Source: Deltaproteobacteria bacterium (GTDB taxonomy: Bacteria > Desulfobacterota > DSM-4660 > Desulfatiglandales > HGW-15). Taken from it: DNA of 5,469 nucleotides. The notes below the pieces were generated by a model, which saw nothing but the letters and a program-made list of their open reading frames with translations, did not search any database and was not told the DNA's origin. The stretch is taken from positions 1-5,469 of the forward strand of contig DAOVAK010000229.1 in the NCBI GenBank assembly GCA_030671095.1, read 5' to 3'. Both the position numbers and the translations under genes were made by a program. How positions within the stretch are numbered: position 1 is the stretch's first letter; every line of letters starts with the position of its first letter. Shown one piece after another: positions 1 through 5,469 of this stretch.

Positions 1-871
1 TTCTTCTTTCGGATAGCCATACAAAGGCAAGCGCCGTGGGAATGGCAGCCACATAAGAAGTTCTGGACTGGGTGTAAATGAGGGGGACAGCAGAAAGGAG
101 CGCCAAGAGACCATAAAGGAGTTGGCCGCGGAAAGAGTTGGACGCCAGAAGTAATCCCAGAGCGATAGAGAACATAAAGACCAGGTATCCGCCAAAGGTG
201 TTGGGTTCTCCCACTTCACCTTCAAATGGCGCCGAGACTCTACCGCCGCCAGGAATCTGGGCTATTCCTATGATAGAAACAATGGCACAGGTGATGAGCA
301 TCGCCCACAGATAATTCCGAATCTGCTTTTTGCTCTCAAGATGGTTGGCGACCATGAAATAGATGATCATGTATTCAAAATACTTTAGGACAAAGAAGAA
401 GCCCGTCTTTAGGCTCACTGTTCCAAACATGGCCCCTAGCAGAGTGGAAATGAGACAAATGATAATGTAATAGGCGATTGGTCTGTTGAGTGGAGTCTTA
501 AGGAACAAGCCCAGCTCCTTCTTGATAGACATCTTTGCCAGCCAGCTCATCCCTATTATCACAATAAGGAAATCATCAAGCCTCAGTGTCACACCACGGC
601 CGAGAGCCGCGCCTTCAGTGGTTCCCACAACGAACTCCGGACTCAGAAGCATGGAAAATATGAGGATGTAAAGGGCGATATCTGTGCTGGCGAAGCCGAC
701 AATGAAGATGACCATGCCAGCCGTTAGCGCGAAGGTCTGGAAGGTGGAAAGCACGGGTATCATGAAGGCAAACGCAATGAGTACGAGTAGCAGAAGAATG
801 AGTGGCAGAAGGAGTTGAAGGGTGGTTTGGCCGCTGATGTTGAAGTATTCTGTTATTGGCTTGTTTCTCAA
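1..871 (-). CDS. O-antigen polymerase/ligase-type membrane protein (Wzy_C family), 3' end beyond window
   Basis: Partial inner-membrane protein; the first 290 residues are visible and the frame is open at the left edge. It starts at TTG (869-871) behind a GGAG box with 8-nt spacing; the frame runs open upstream to a TGA at 959-961, but no better-placed start was found. About ten hydrophobic segments can be drawn (roughly residues 19-40, 44-60, 62-76, 98-114, 131-149, 157-173, 189-205, 228-243, 249-265, 273-286). The SPEF motif at 77-80, the Arg/Glu-rich periplasmic loop followed by EPNTFGGYL (222-230), and YTQSRTSY (266-273) match the O-antigen ligase/polymerase superfamily (PF04932). Known members join lipid-linked oligosaccharides into polymer, or ligate polymer to an acceptor, on the periplasmic face. 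Its position downstream of export and chain-length genes favours a polymerase (Wzy-like) role, but polymerase and ligase cannot be separated on sequence alone, so no symbol is given. Confidence 0.9.
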   Translation of the reverse strand, partial: MRNKPITEYFNISGQTTLQLLLPLILLLLVLIAFAFMIPVLSTFQTFALTAGMVIFIVGFASTDIALYILIFSMLLSPEFVVGTTEGAALGRGVTLRLDDFLIVIIGMSWLAKMSIKKELGLFLKTPLNRPIAYYIIICLISTLLGAMFGTVSLKTGFFFVLKYFEYMIIYFMVANHLESKKQIRNYLWAMLITCAIVSIIGIAQIPGGGRVSAPFEGEVGEPNTFGGYLVFMFSIALGLLLASNSFRGQLLYGLLALLSAVPLIYTQSRTSYVAAIPTALAFVWLSERR

Positions 872-879
872 ATGTCTTT

Positions 880-883
880 CTCC
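880..883 (-). promoter_or_regulatory. Ribosome-binding site deciding the TTG start of the polymerase gene
   Basis: Read on the minus strand, GGAG lies 8 nt before TTG at 869-871. No ATG or GTG occurs in frame between this box and the upstream stop at 959-961. A second in-frame TTG at 941-943 lacks a comparable purine-rich box, so the 871 start is preferred. Confidence 0.65.
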
Positions 884-923
884 GGAAGGCCCCTTTTCTA
901 TGGCAAGAAGATTTTGAGAGTTG

Positions 924-1048
924 CTTAGTGCTTCGATTCGCAAATACGGTAACGTATATCAACGTAGTGAGATTCGGGCAATTGCTCACTCAGCACTAAG
1001 TCCCGAGTAAATAAATTCGTTATCGAATCTCTGAATCGAGGGACTTAG
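924..1048. repeat. Palindrome-dense intergenic element
   Basis: This 125-bp block fills most of the 189-bp gap between the kinase and polymerase genes. Arms found by eye: 924-932 with 992-1000 (9 bp, perfect); 996-1004 with 1040-1048 (9 bp, perfect); 924-939 with 1033-1048 (13 of 16 paired); 969-976 with 1024-1031 (8 bp). Local hairpins: 944-948 with 953-957 (tetraloop), 966-971 with 985-990, and 1015-1019 with 1024-1028 (tetraloop). Arm 992-1004 is shared, so the two 9-bp stems exclude each other. There is no T-tract after either stem on the minus strand, so this is not a standard intrinsic terminator. It could be a dispersed palindromic repeat (REP/MITE-like), a transcript-processing site, or an attenuator-like switch. 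Confidence 0.6.
953..981 (-). promoter_or_regulatory. Weak sigma70-like promoter candidate before the polymerase gene
   Basis: On the minus strand TTGCCC (981-976) and TATACG (958-953) are separated by 17 bp. Each hexamer matches the consensus at four of six positions. It lies about 80 bp before the TTG start and inside the palindromic element, so chance resemblance is quite possible. If real, it would let the polymerase gene be transcribed apart from the kinase gene. Confidence 0.2.
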
Positions 1049-1060
1049 GAAGGAAGGAAT

Positions 1061-4000
1061 TTATCTCTGTACGATCTGACTCTGAATACCCTTTGACTTT
1101 AGATCATGGTCTTGCTGCTCTGCTCCCTCTTTTGTTATGAAAGCACCCACATAGAGTCGGGATTCTCCATCCTCGCCCTTTATGACATATGGAAAATATC
1201 CAATCCTTTGAAGTGACAAAATCCTATTCTCAAGCTCTCTTGACTGCGTATAAGAGCCTATAAGATTCGCATAGGCCGTTTTCTTGACCGTGCCCTCTTT
1301 TAGCCTGTGACGCTCTTTAAACTTCTCCGCCTTCTCACGATCCTGGAAATGTCCTGTAAACACCCGAAACCATATCCCCTTTTCATGGAAATCAACTTTG
1401 GAACAATAGGGGGATAGGCCCTTTTTGCTATATAGGGAAATTGCCCTTTTTGCCCGCTCCAGGGTTCGGAACGACCCCAGGTAGAGGGAATAGGGGTGTG
1501 AGAGGGTTTTTTTCGCAATCACTGGCCTCTTGCTTTGGACGGAGATGGTTTCGGGTTTTCTCTCAGTGGGTGTCTTAGAAATACCCTTGTTGGCTGGGGT
1601 CACACTTTCGGCCTCAGGTTTCTTCTCAGATACCAAAGTCTTCGGTTTGGGGCTGATTCTCTCTGGTTTTCTTAACAACACCGTCTTTGAGGTACTTTCT
1701 TTGACCAAAGGCTTCTTGTGATCCGCTACACGTTTTGTCACGGGTGGAGTCTTAGGGACAGGCTTTTTGACCTGAGACTCCGCCTTTGCCTTGGAAACCA
1801 TTCGCTTCGGCTGCTCGGAGACGGTCTTTGGTTTACCCTGAATGGCCCTCTTTTGGGGCCCCTTTCTCCTATCCGCTGATCTCACTCTTTCCTTTCTGAT
1901 CGATGTTCCCGTATCTGGCGGTTTGAAAGGATCTATGACGCCGCTCTGCCAGAGGACACCGCCAGTGAGCAACGCCATGGCCACCAACATAAGGGCCAAT
2001 TTCCGCTTGCTCAGCTTCTTTGCACCCTTCTTTTGGAGCCCTTCTGCCTTTTCTCCTGCAGGGATCTTCTGCTGCTCTTTCGTCTTGCGTTCCCATTTCT
2101 TGCCTATATTGCCTATAAATGAAAAAAGATTTCGCCTCTCGGCCCTTTTCTTGTGCTTCTCCTCTTCACCATATGCATAGTAGGTGCTGTAGTACTTATA
2201 ATCCTGGAAATCGGGACTCACCTCTGGCCTCATGCCATTGAGCACTACGCCCATAATATTGCACTTGACTTGCTGTAATTGGGCGGTGGATCTTCTTAAC
2301 AGCCCCCTGGATACGGTACCCACACGATATACCAAGAGCACCCCATCCACCTTTGTCCCTAGGATAGCCGCGTCGGCCGTGGAGAGAATTGGCGTGGAAT
2401 CGAATAACATAATATCATATTCTTTTTTTGCCTCTTCCATGAAAGCCGTCAGACGCTCAGATTCTATCAACTCGGCAGGGTTAGGCGGTATGGGTCCGCT
2501 CGTGATGAGGTGCAGGTTGTCCAGACCGGGTGTCATCATAACCTCATCTGTGCTCATCTGCCCCATGATGATATCTGTGACCGTTTTGACCGTGTCACGC
2601 CAGGGATAATTCCCCATCAAGATATCCGTTAGTCCGGGCGTCATCTCCACGCCAAACACTCTATCGATGGCGGGCTTTCTTAAATCAGAGCCAACAAGTA
2701 GCACCTTCATTCCGGCCTGAGCTATGGTGACGGCCAAATTTACAGCGACCAGGGTCTTTCCCTCTTCAGGAGAAGTGCTGACAATACCAATAGTCTCTAT
2801 TTTTTTCTCCGCCTCTTTAAACTGAATATTGGTCCTGAGCGCCCGAAAACTCTCTGCCATCATTGACTTGGGAACAAAATGGGATACGAGATAGACCAAC
2901 TGCTTTTCTGTGGACTCTTTGATCCCCTCTGGGTACTTTTCTTTTAATCCATCCCTTATATCCCTGGCATCTGCCTGGGGGACGATACCCAGAACCTGAG
3001 TCCCAAGGGTCTCCTCCACGTCTTCTATGGCGCCCAGCGAGGTATCAAAAGTTTCCACCACAAAGCCTATGACTATACCCAGAACCAGGCCGATAATAAT
3101 GCCCACGGCTCCGGTGGCGACCGTCTTTGGCGGGTTGATAGGAGCGGTTGGGGGGAGGGCGGGTTTGACAATAGTGATTTCCTCTGGTTTCTCAGCCTGT
3201 CTGATCAATGCCTCCTGATTTTTTCGCTCCAGAAGGGCAGTCATGTCATTGTATGAATTAACCCTTCTGTTCAGGCGGTCAAACTCCAGCTTTTTCTCCA
3301 TCAAGACCCGGGTCTTCCTGTCCACTTTTTCCAGCTCTTTCCTTAAATCGATCTCTTTCTTCTCTAATCCAGTGATCTGAAGCTGAAGGAGAATCGCCAT
3401 TTTTCGTGCATTTTCAATGATTTTGCGGCCGATTGCCACCACTTCAGGATGTCGGGGGGTAAAATCTTCCAGCAATGTGTCTTTTTTGAGCAGGAGGCCT
3501 ACCAAAGCGTCGTTTGTGCCCTGATACTGGGCAGTGGCCCTTGTTGAAAAAAAGTCATGACCTGAACCGTATGGACCCTCTATAAATTGGCTCAACCGCA
3601 GGCGTATGCCTTCCAGTTCCCCTTTATCTTCCTGGACCTGTCTGATGCCATTCTCGATTTCTTGGGCCCTTGCCAGGAGGACTTCGCTTTGAAGGTCGAG
3701 GGAAATGAGCTGATTTTTTTGCCTAAATCTGTTGAACTCCTCTTCAGATTTCCGGAGCTTCTCTCGCACCGCCCTGAGTTGCTCCCGAATGTATTTCAGT
3801 GCCTCTGTCGTGCGCTTCATCTGTCGTTCAGCATGCAGTTCTTTATACGTCAGGGCAATGGTGTTGGCGAGCCTTTGAGCGAAGACAGCGCGACTATCCG
3901 TTACCTTAATGTGGAGGATATTTGTTAGATTCTCCCTTTCCACCTCAACTTTGGACTCAAGGCCTTCTGCGATGCGGGCTACGTTCTGTTTCAACTCCCC

Positions 4001-4318
4001 GCCTTTTTTCCCTTTCCGCTGGATGATCCCCAATTTTTCGGCCACTTTTTGGAAAACGGGATAGCTCTTGATAACCGTGATTTGGGTCTCGATGTCATCA
4101 CCGCCGGACCAGGTAATCGTCCTGGCATAAAGCCCTTCCACAGTGGTCTCTTTTTCAAACTTTATACTGCAGATGGCGGTATAGAGGGGATCAGGGGCCC
4201 TCAGGATGGCAAAAGAGGTGCTAAAAAGACCTAAAACAATGGTGACAAAAATGACGACGAATTTCCTCTTTTTCAGGATGCGCCAATATTCTCTGAGATT
4301 TATATCGTACTGTGCCAA
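1061..4318 (-). CDS. Wzc-like polysaccharide co-polymerase and tyrosine autokinase with C-terminal tandem SPOR domains
   Basis: Inner-membrane protein of 1085 residues expected to control chain length and export of the polysaccharide through a BY-kinase phosphorylation cycle. Order of parts: Wzz-type N-terminus (about 5-100) with TM1 (20-39); periplasmic coiled coil (about 155-375); Pro-rich KPALPPTAPINPPK (385-398); TM2 (403-421); cytoplasmic kinase (about 485-700). The kinase shows ExxRxxR (489-495), Walker A SPEEGKT (516-522), Walker A' variant LLVGSDLRKP (540-549), Walker B FDSTP (639-643) and a cluster of six tyrosines (707-716). An extra loop, about 574-601, follows the GLTDIL segment. 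The protein then continues unusually with a basic segment (722-772), TM3 (773-793), a Lys/Pro-rich linker (about 798-940) and two SPOR domains (about 941-1005 and 1014-1083). E. coli Wzc is about 720 residues, so about 365 residues are additional. The start is TTG (4316-4318) with AAGGA 6 nt upstream. The gene sits between wza-like and wzy-like genes, and no cognate Wzb-type phosphatase is in view. Confidence 0.95.
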   Translation of the reverse strand: MAQYDINLREYWRILKKRKFVVIFVTIVLGLFSTSFAILRAPDPLYTAICSIKFEKETTVEGLYARTITWSGGDDIETQITVIKSYPVFQKVAEKLGIIQRKGKKGGELKQNVARIAEGLESKVEVERENLTNILHIKVTDSRAVFAQRLANTIALTYKELHAERQMKRTTEALKYIREQLRAVREKLRKSEEEFNRFRQKNQLISLDLQSEVLLARAQEIENGIRQVQEDKGELEGIRLRLSQFIEGPYGSGHDFFSTRATAQYQGTNDALVGLLLKKDTLLEDFTPRHPEVVAIGRKIIENARKMAILLQLQITGLEKKEIDLRKELEKVDRKTRVLMEKKLEFDRLNRRVNSYNDMTALLERKNQEALIRQAEKPEEITIVKPALPPTAPINPPKTVATGAVGIIIGLVLGIVIGFVVETFDTSLGAIEDVEETLGTQVLGIVPQADARDIRDGLKEKYPEGIKESTEKQLVYLVSHFVPKSMMAESFRALRTNIQFKEAEKKIETIGIVSTSPEEGKTLVAVNLAVTIAQAGMKVLLVGSDLRKPAIDRVFGVEMTPGLTDILMGNYPWRDTVKTVTDIIMGQMSTDEVMMTPGLDNLHLITSGPIPPNPAELIESERLTAFMEEAKKEYDIMLFDSTPILSTADAAILGTKVDGVLLVYRVGTVSRGLLRRSTAQLQQVKCNIMGVVLNGMRPEVSPDFQDYKYYSTYYAYGEEEKHKKRAERRNLFSFIGNIGKKWERKTKEQQKIPAGEKAEGLQKKGAKKLSKRKLALMLVAMALLTGGVLWQSGVIDPFKPPDTGTSIRKERVRSADRRKGPQKRAIQGKPKTVSEQPKRMVSKAKAESQVKKPVPKTPPVTKRVADHKKPLVKESTSKTVLLRKPERISPKPKTLVSEKKPEAESVTPANKGISKTPTERKPETISVQSKRPVIAKKTLSHPYSLYLGSFRTLERAKRAISLYSKKGLSPYCSKVDFHEKGIWFRVFTGHFQDREKAEKFKERHRLKEGTVKKTAYANLIGSYTQSRELENRILSLQRIGYFPYVIKGEDGESRLYVGAFITKEGAEQQDHDLKSKGIQSQIVQR
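1070..1498 (-). other. Tandem SPOR domains at the kinase C-terminus
   Basis: Residues 941-1005 read YSLYLGSF, then an Ala/Lys helix, KKGLSPY, then WFRVFTGHF and a second helix. Residues 1014-1083 repeat the plan with ANLIGSY, RIGYFPYV, RLYVGAF and a final helix ending at GIQSQIV. This beta-alpha-beta-beta-alpha pattern with GSF and RV.GxF signatures is typical of SPOR (PF05036). Characterised SPOR domains bind peptidoglycan glycan strands stripped of stem peptides and often target proteins to the septum. Here they would be periplasmic because TM3 precedes them. Binding to the exported polysaccharide instead of peptidoglycan is an alternative. Confidence 0.8.
1508..1837 (-). repeat. Coding repeats in the basic Lys/Pro-rich linker of the kinase
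   Basis: Within the linker between TM3 and the SPOR domains, a related unit of about 18 residues appears three times, at 828-845, 883-900 and 920-937. Each begins with a [G/R]KP[K/E] turn, then a Val/Ile-Ser pair at positions 6-7 (TVS, RIS, TIS) and a Lys-rich end. The units are degenerate and separated by other Lys/Thr/Pro-rich sequence. Such basic, disordered linkers are common before SPOR domains and span the periplasm; the strong positive charge could also contact anionic polymer. Confidence 0.5.
1940..2002 (-). other. Third transmembrane helix of the kinase
   Basis: Residues 773-793, from KLALMLVAMALL to VLWQSGV, are strongly hydrophobic. They are preceded by a run of Lys/Arg (758-772), which fits the positive-inside rule for a segment passing from cytoplasm to periplasm. 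Standard Wzc proteins have only two membrane helices and end soon after the tyrosine cluster. Confidence 0.85.
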
Positions 4319-4413
4319 AAGAAATCCTTGCCCTGTCTGTCGTTATCTCTAATCGAATCTATGAAAATGAAAGGTTTGTCCCTTGAAACCAGGGGAATAG
4401 AGAGCGGGATGCC
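4319..4413. other. Spacer between export-protein and kinase genes
   Basis: This 95-bp gap has no open frame of note. Apart from the kinase ribosome-binding site it holds ATCGAATCT (4352-4360), a 9-mer also present in the downstream spacer at 1022-1030. A 4-bp stem (4380-4383 with 4391-4394) is too weak to call a terminator. No convincing promoter was seen, so the kinase gene is probably co-transcribed with the export gene. Confidence 0.5.
4325..4329 (-). promoter_or_regulatory. Ribosome-binding site deciding the TTG start of the kinase gene
   Basis: On the minus strand AAGGA precedes the TTG at 4316-4318 by 6 nt. The protein then begins with the expected short polar N-terminus (AQYDINLREYWRILKKRK) and TM1, as in other Wzz/Wzc proteins, which supports this start over any downstream ATG. 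Confidence 0.75.
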
Positions 4414-5469
4414 TTATCTCACCAAGACCCCAGACCCTTCAGCCGTATAGATCGCATGAAACCGACCCGGATACAGGAGCAGCTCAAGCAGTGGCTTCGT
4501 ATTCTTGACCCAATCATTGATATCCCCTATCAGCATACGGGGAACATAAACCAGGTCTCCATCCTGAAGCCGTATGTTCTGGCCCAAGTCCGCCCTCCTC
4601 AGCATTGCCTTCACGTCCGACATCATCACAAGAGGTTCTTTGCCCTGTTCATATCCTCTGACAATCAGGGTGTTTTCCTCCTTGGCCAGCCGGGTAATAC
4701 TGCCGGCCAGAGAGAGGGCGGCCAACAGATCCTGGGCATCCTTGAGGGGATAGATTCCCTGCTTCACCACCTCTCCCATCACGTATACCCGTTCACCAAA
4801 CTCTGGCAATTCAGGAATATCAACCGTATCTCCATCGTCGATGATCACATTCTGGCTCAGGTCGCCTCTCTCAATAAGGTCGAAGAGATTAATGACATAG
4901 GTACGTCCTCCCCTGATGAGCCTTGTGCTCTTTATGTCCGCATCCACTGTGTAACCCCCCGCCTGACCTATCAGATCCAAAAGCGTCGTCTTTCCTTCCA
5001 GATAGATCGTGCCACTGGCCGCCTGAGTGATTTGCCGCGCCCTCAAGGCGGCAAACTCCCCTATGACCGTAGCCTTCTTGCTTTTGAATTCCTTGACCAG
5101 GATGTCTATCCTGGGCTTTCTTATGTAGCTGGATAACTTCCTGGTCAGAATCCGGTCCAGTTCACTGGGGGTGAGCCCTATGGCCTTCAGGTCGTCGATG
5201 AATGAATAGGAAATCCTCCCCCTGCTATTTACCGTAACCGTTGTCATCCTCACCTTATCGCCAATGTGGGAATTGATCTCCAGGACATCAAGAGGACCAA
5301 TACGGTATTCCGGCATACCAGCAATCTCAGCAAAGACCTTGTTTTCCTTTATTCTACTCATCTCCCTGATCAGGTCCTTGTCTTCCAGGCTCGGCATTCT
5401 TGCGAGCACCCTCTGATCTTCTGCAAGGGCCAATTCCTTCACAGGCGTCCCTTTTACGGCCGTTGAGGA
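4414..5469 (-). CDS. Wza-type polysaccharide export protein with SLBB domains, 5' end beyond window
   Basis: Partial gene; 351 residues are visible and the frame is open to the right edge. A GTG at 5440-5442 could be read as a start. However, nine open codons precede it, and starting there would leave no signal peptide or lipobox, so the true start is probably outside the window. Domains: a helical lead; the polysaccharide export domain (PF02563) from EYRIGPLDVLEI to the RKPRIDILV segment (about 5307-5089); SLBB repeat 1 with TTLLDLIGQAGGYT (about 5076-4819); SLBB repeat 2 with VYVMGEVVKQGIYPL (about 4788-4543); and a C-terminal segment IGDINDWVKNTKPLLELLL (4533-4474) that, by analogy with Wza, may form the amphipathic outer-membrane helix. 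Known relatives form ring-shaped channels carrying capsule or exopolysaccharide across the periplasm and outer membrane, docking on the Wzc-type protein encoded next door. Confidence 0.92.
   Translation of the reverse strand, partial: SSTAVKGTPVKELALAEDQRVLARMPSLEDKDLIREMSRIKENKVFAEIAGMPEYRIGPLDVLEINSHIGDKVRMTTVTVNSRGRISYSFIDDLKAIGLTPSELDRILTRKLSSYIRKPRIDILVKEFKSKKATVIGEFAALRARQITQAASGTIYLEGKTTLLDLIGQAGGYTVDADIKSTRLIRGGRTYVINLFDLIERGDLSQNVIIDDGDTVDIPELPEFGERVYVMGEVVKQGIYPLKDAQDLLAALSLAGSITRLAKEENTLIVRGYEQGKEPLVMMSDVKAMLRRADLGQNIRLQDGDLVYVPRMLIGDINDWVKNTKPLLELLLYPGRFHAIYTAEGSGVLVR

Noticed and set aside
615..989. 124-residue minus-strand open frame overlapping the polymerase start
   Set aside because: It overlaps the polymerase gene in another frame, has a His/Arg/Cys-rich low-quality translation with no domain signature, and the polymerase frame shows clear membrane helices and motifs.
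924..1000. A 77-nt cloverleaf-like fold suggesting a tRNA
   Set aside because: The outer stem is 9 bp, only two inner hairpins form, and neither strand shows the T-loop consensus or a 5-bp anticodon stem with a proper 7-nt loop.
996..1048. Intrinsic terminator after the kinase gene
   Set aside because: The 9-bp stem encloses a 35-nt loop and no run of T follows on the minus strand, so it does not fit a standard rho-independent terminator.
1842..2180. Plus-strand frame of 112 residues with hydrophobic, Phe/Leu/Ser-rich product
   Set aside because: It is the antisense reading of the Lys-rich linker and TM3 coding sequence, which automatically yields Phe/Leu-rich peptides.
4379..4396. Hairpin in the spacer before the kinase gene
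   Set aside because: Only four perfect base pairs plus a wobble and no T-tract; not distinguishable from chance.
4456..5136. 226-residue plus-strand open frame
   Set aside because: It is wholly antisense to the export gene, whose SLBB and export domains are clear; the plus-strand product has no recognisable features.

Overview
This window reads as one stretch of a polysaccharide (capsule or exopolysaccharide) secretion operon from a Gram-negative bacterium, transcribed entirely on the minus strand. A Wza-type outer-membrane export protein and a Wzc-type chain-length/tyrosine-kinase protein imply an inner and an outer membrane. The style of the kinase (a PEP-CTERM/exosortase-like BY-kinase with an extended ATPase loop) and of the intergenic DNA resembles deltaproteobacterial (Desulfobacterota-like) loci. 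That taxonomic guess is inference only, since no marker gene is present.

Layout in transcription order (right to left). (1) 5469-4414: polysaccharide export protein of the Wza/SLBB family, its 5' end cut by the window edge. (2) 4413-4319: a 95-bp spacer with a good ribosome-binding site for the next gene. (3) 4318-1061: a 1085-residue polysaccharide co-polymerase/tyrosine autokinase. It has a Wzz domain, a periplasmic coiled coil, a second membrane helix and a cytoplasmic BY-kinase with a tyrosine cluster. It then has an unusual third membrane helix, a Lys/Pro-rich repetitive linker and two tandem SPOR domains. (4) 1060-872: a 189-bp spacer dense in inverted repeats. (5) 871-1: the N-terminal 290 residues of a multi-spanning O-antigen polymerase/ligase-type protein (Wzy_C family), running off the left edge.

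Together the three proteins make a Wzx/Wzy-dependent style module. The Wzy-like protein would polymerise (or ligate) lipid-linked repeat units, the Wzc-like protein would set chain length and gate export by tyrosine phosphorylation, and the Wza-like protein would form the periplasmic/outer-membrane channel. The most notable feature is the fusion of SPOR domains, which in characterised proteins bind glycan strands of peptidoglycan lacking stem peptides, to the C-terminus of the kinase. The added third membrane helix puts them in the periplasm by predicted topology, so one polypeptide could couple polysaccharide export to the cell wall or septum. The second notable feature is the 924-1048 palindromic element between the kinase and polymerase genes. 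Its arms can pair in mutually exclusive ways, which would suit an RNA switch or processing site but would also suit a dispersed repeat.

No tRNA, rRNA, CRISPR array, insertion sequence or convincing intrinsic terminator was seen. Open frames on the plus strand are antisense shadows of the three genes.
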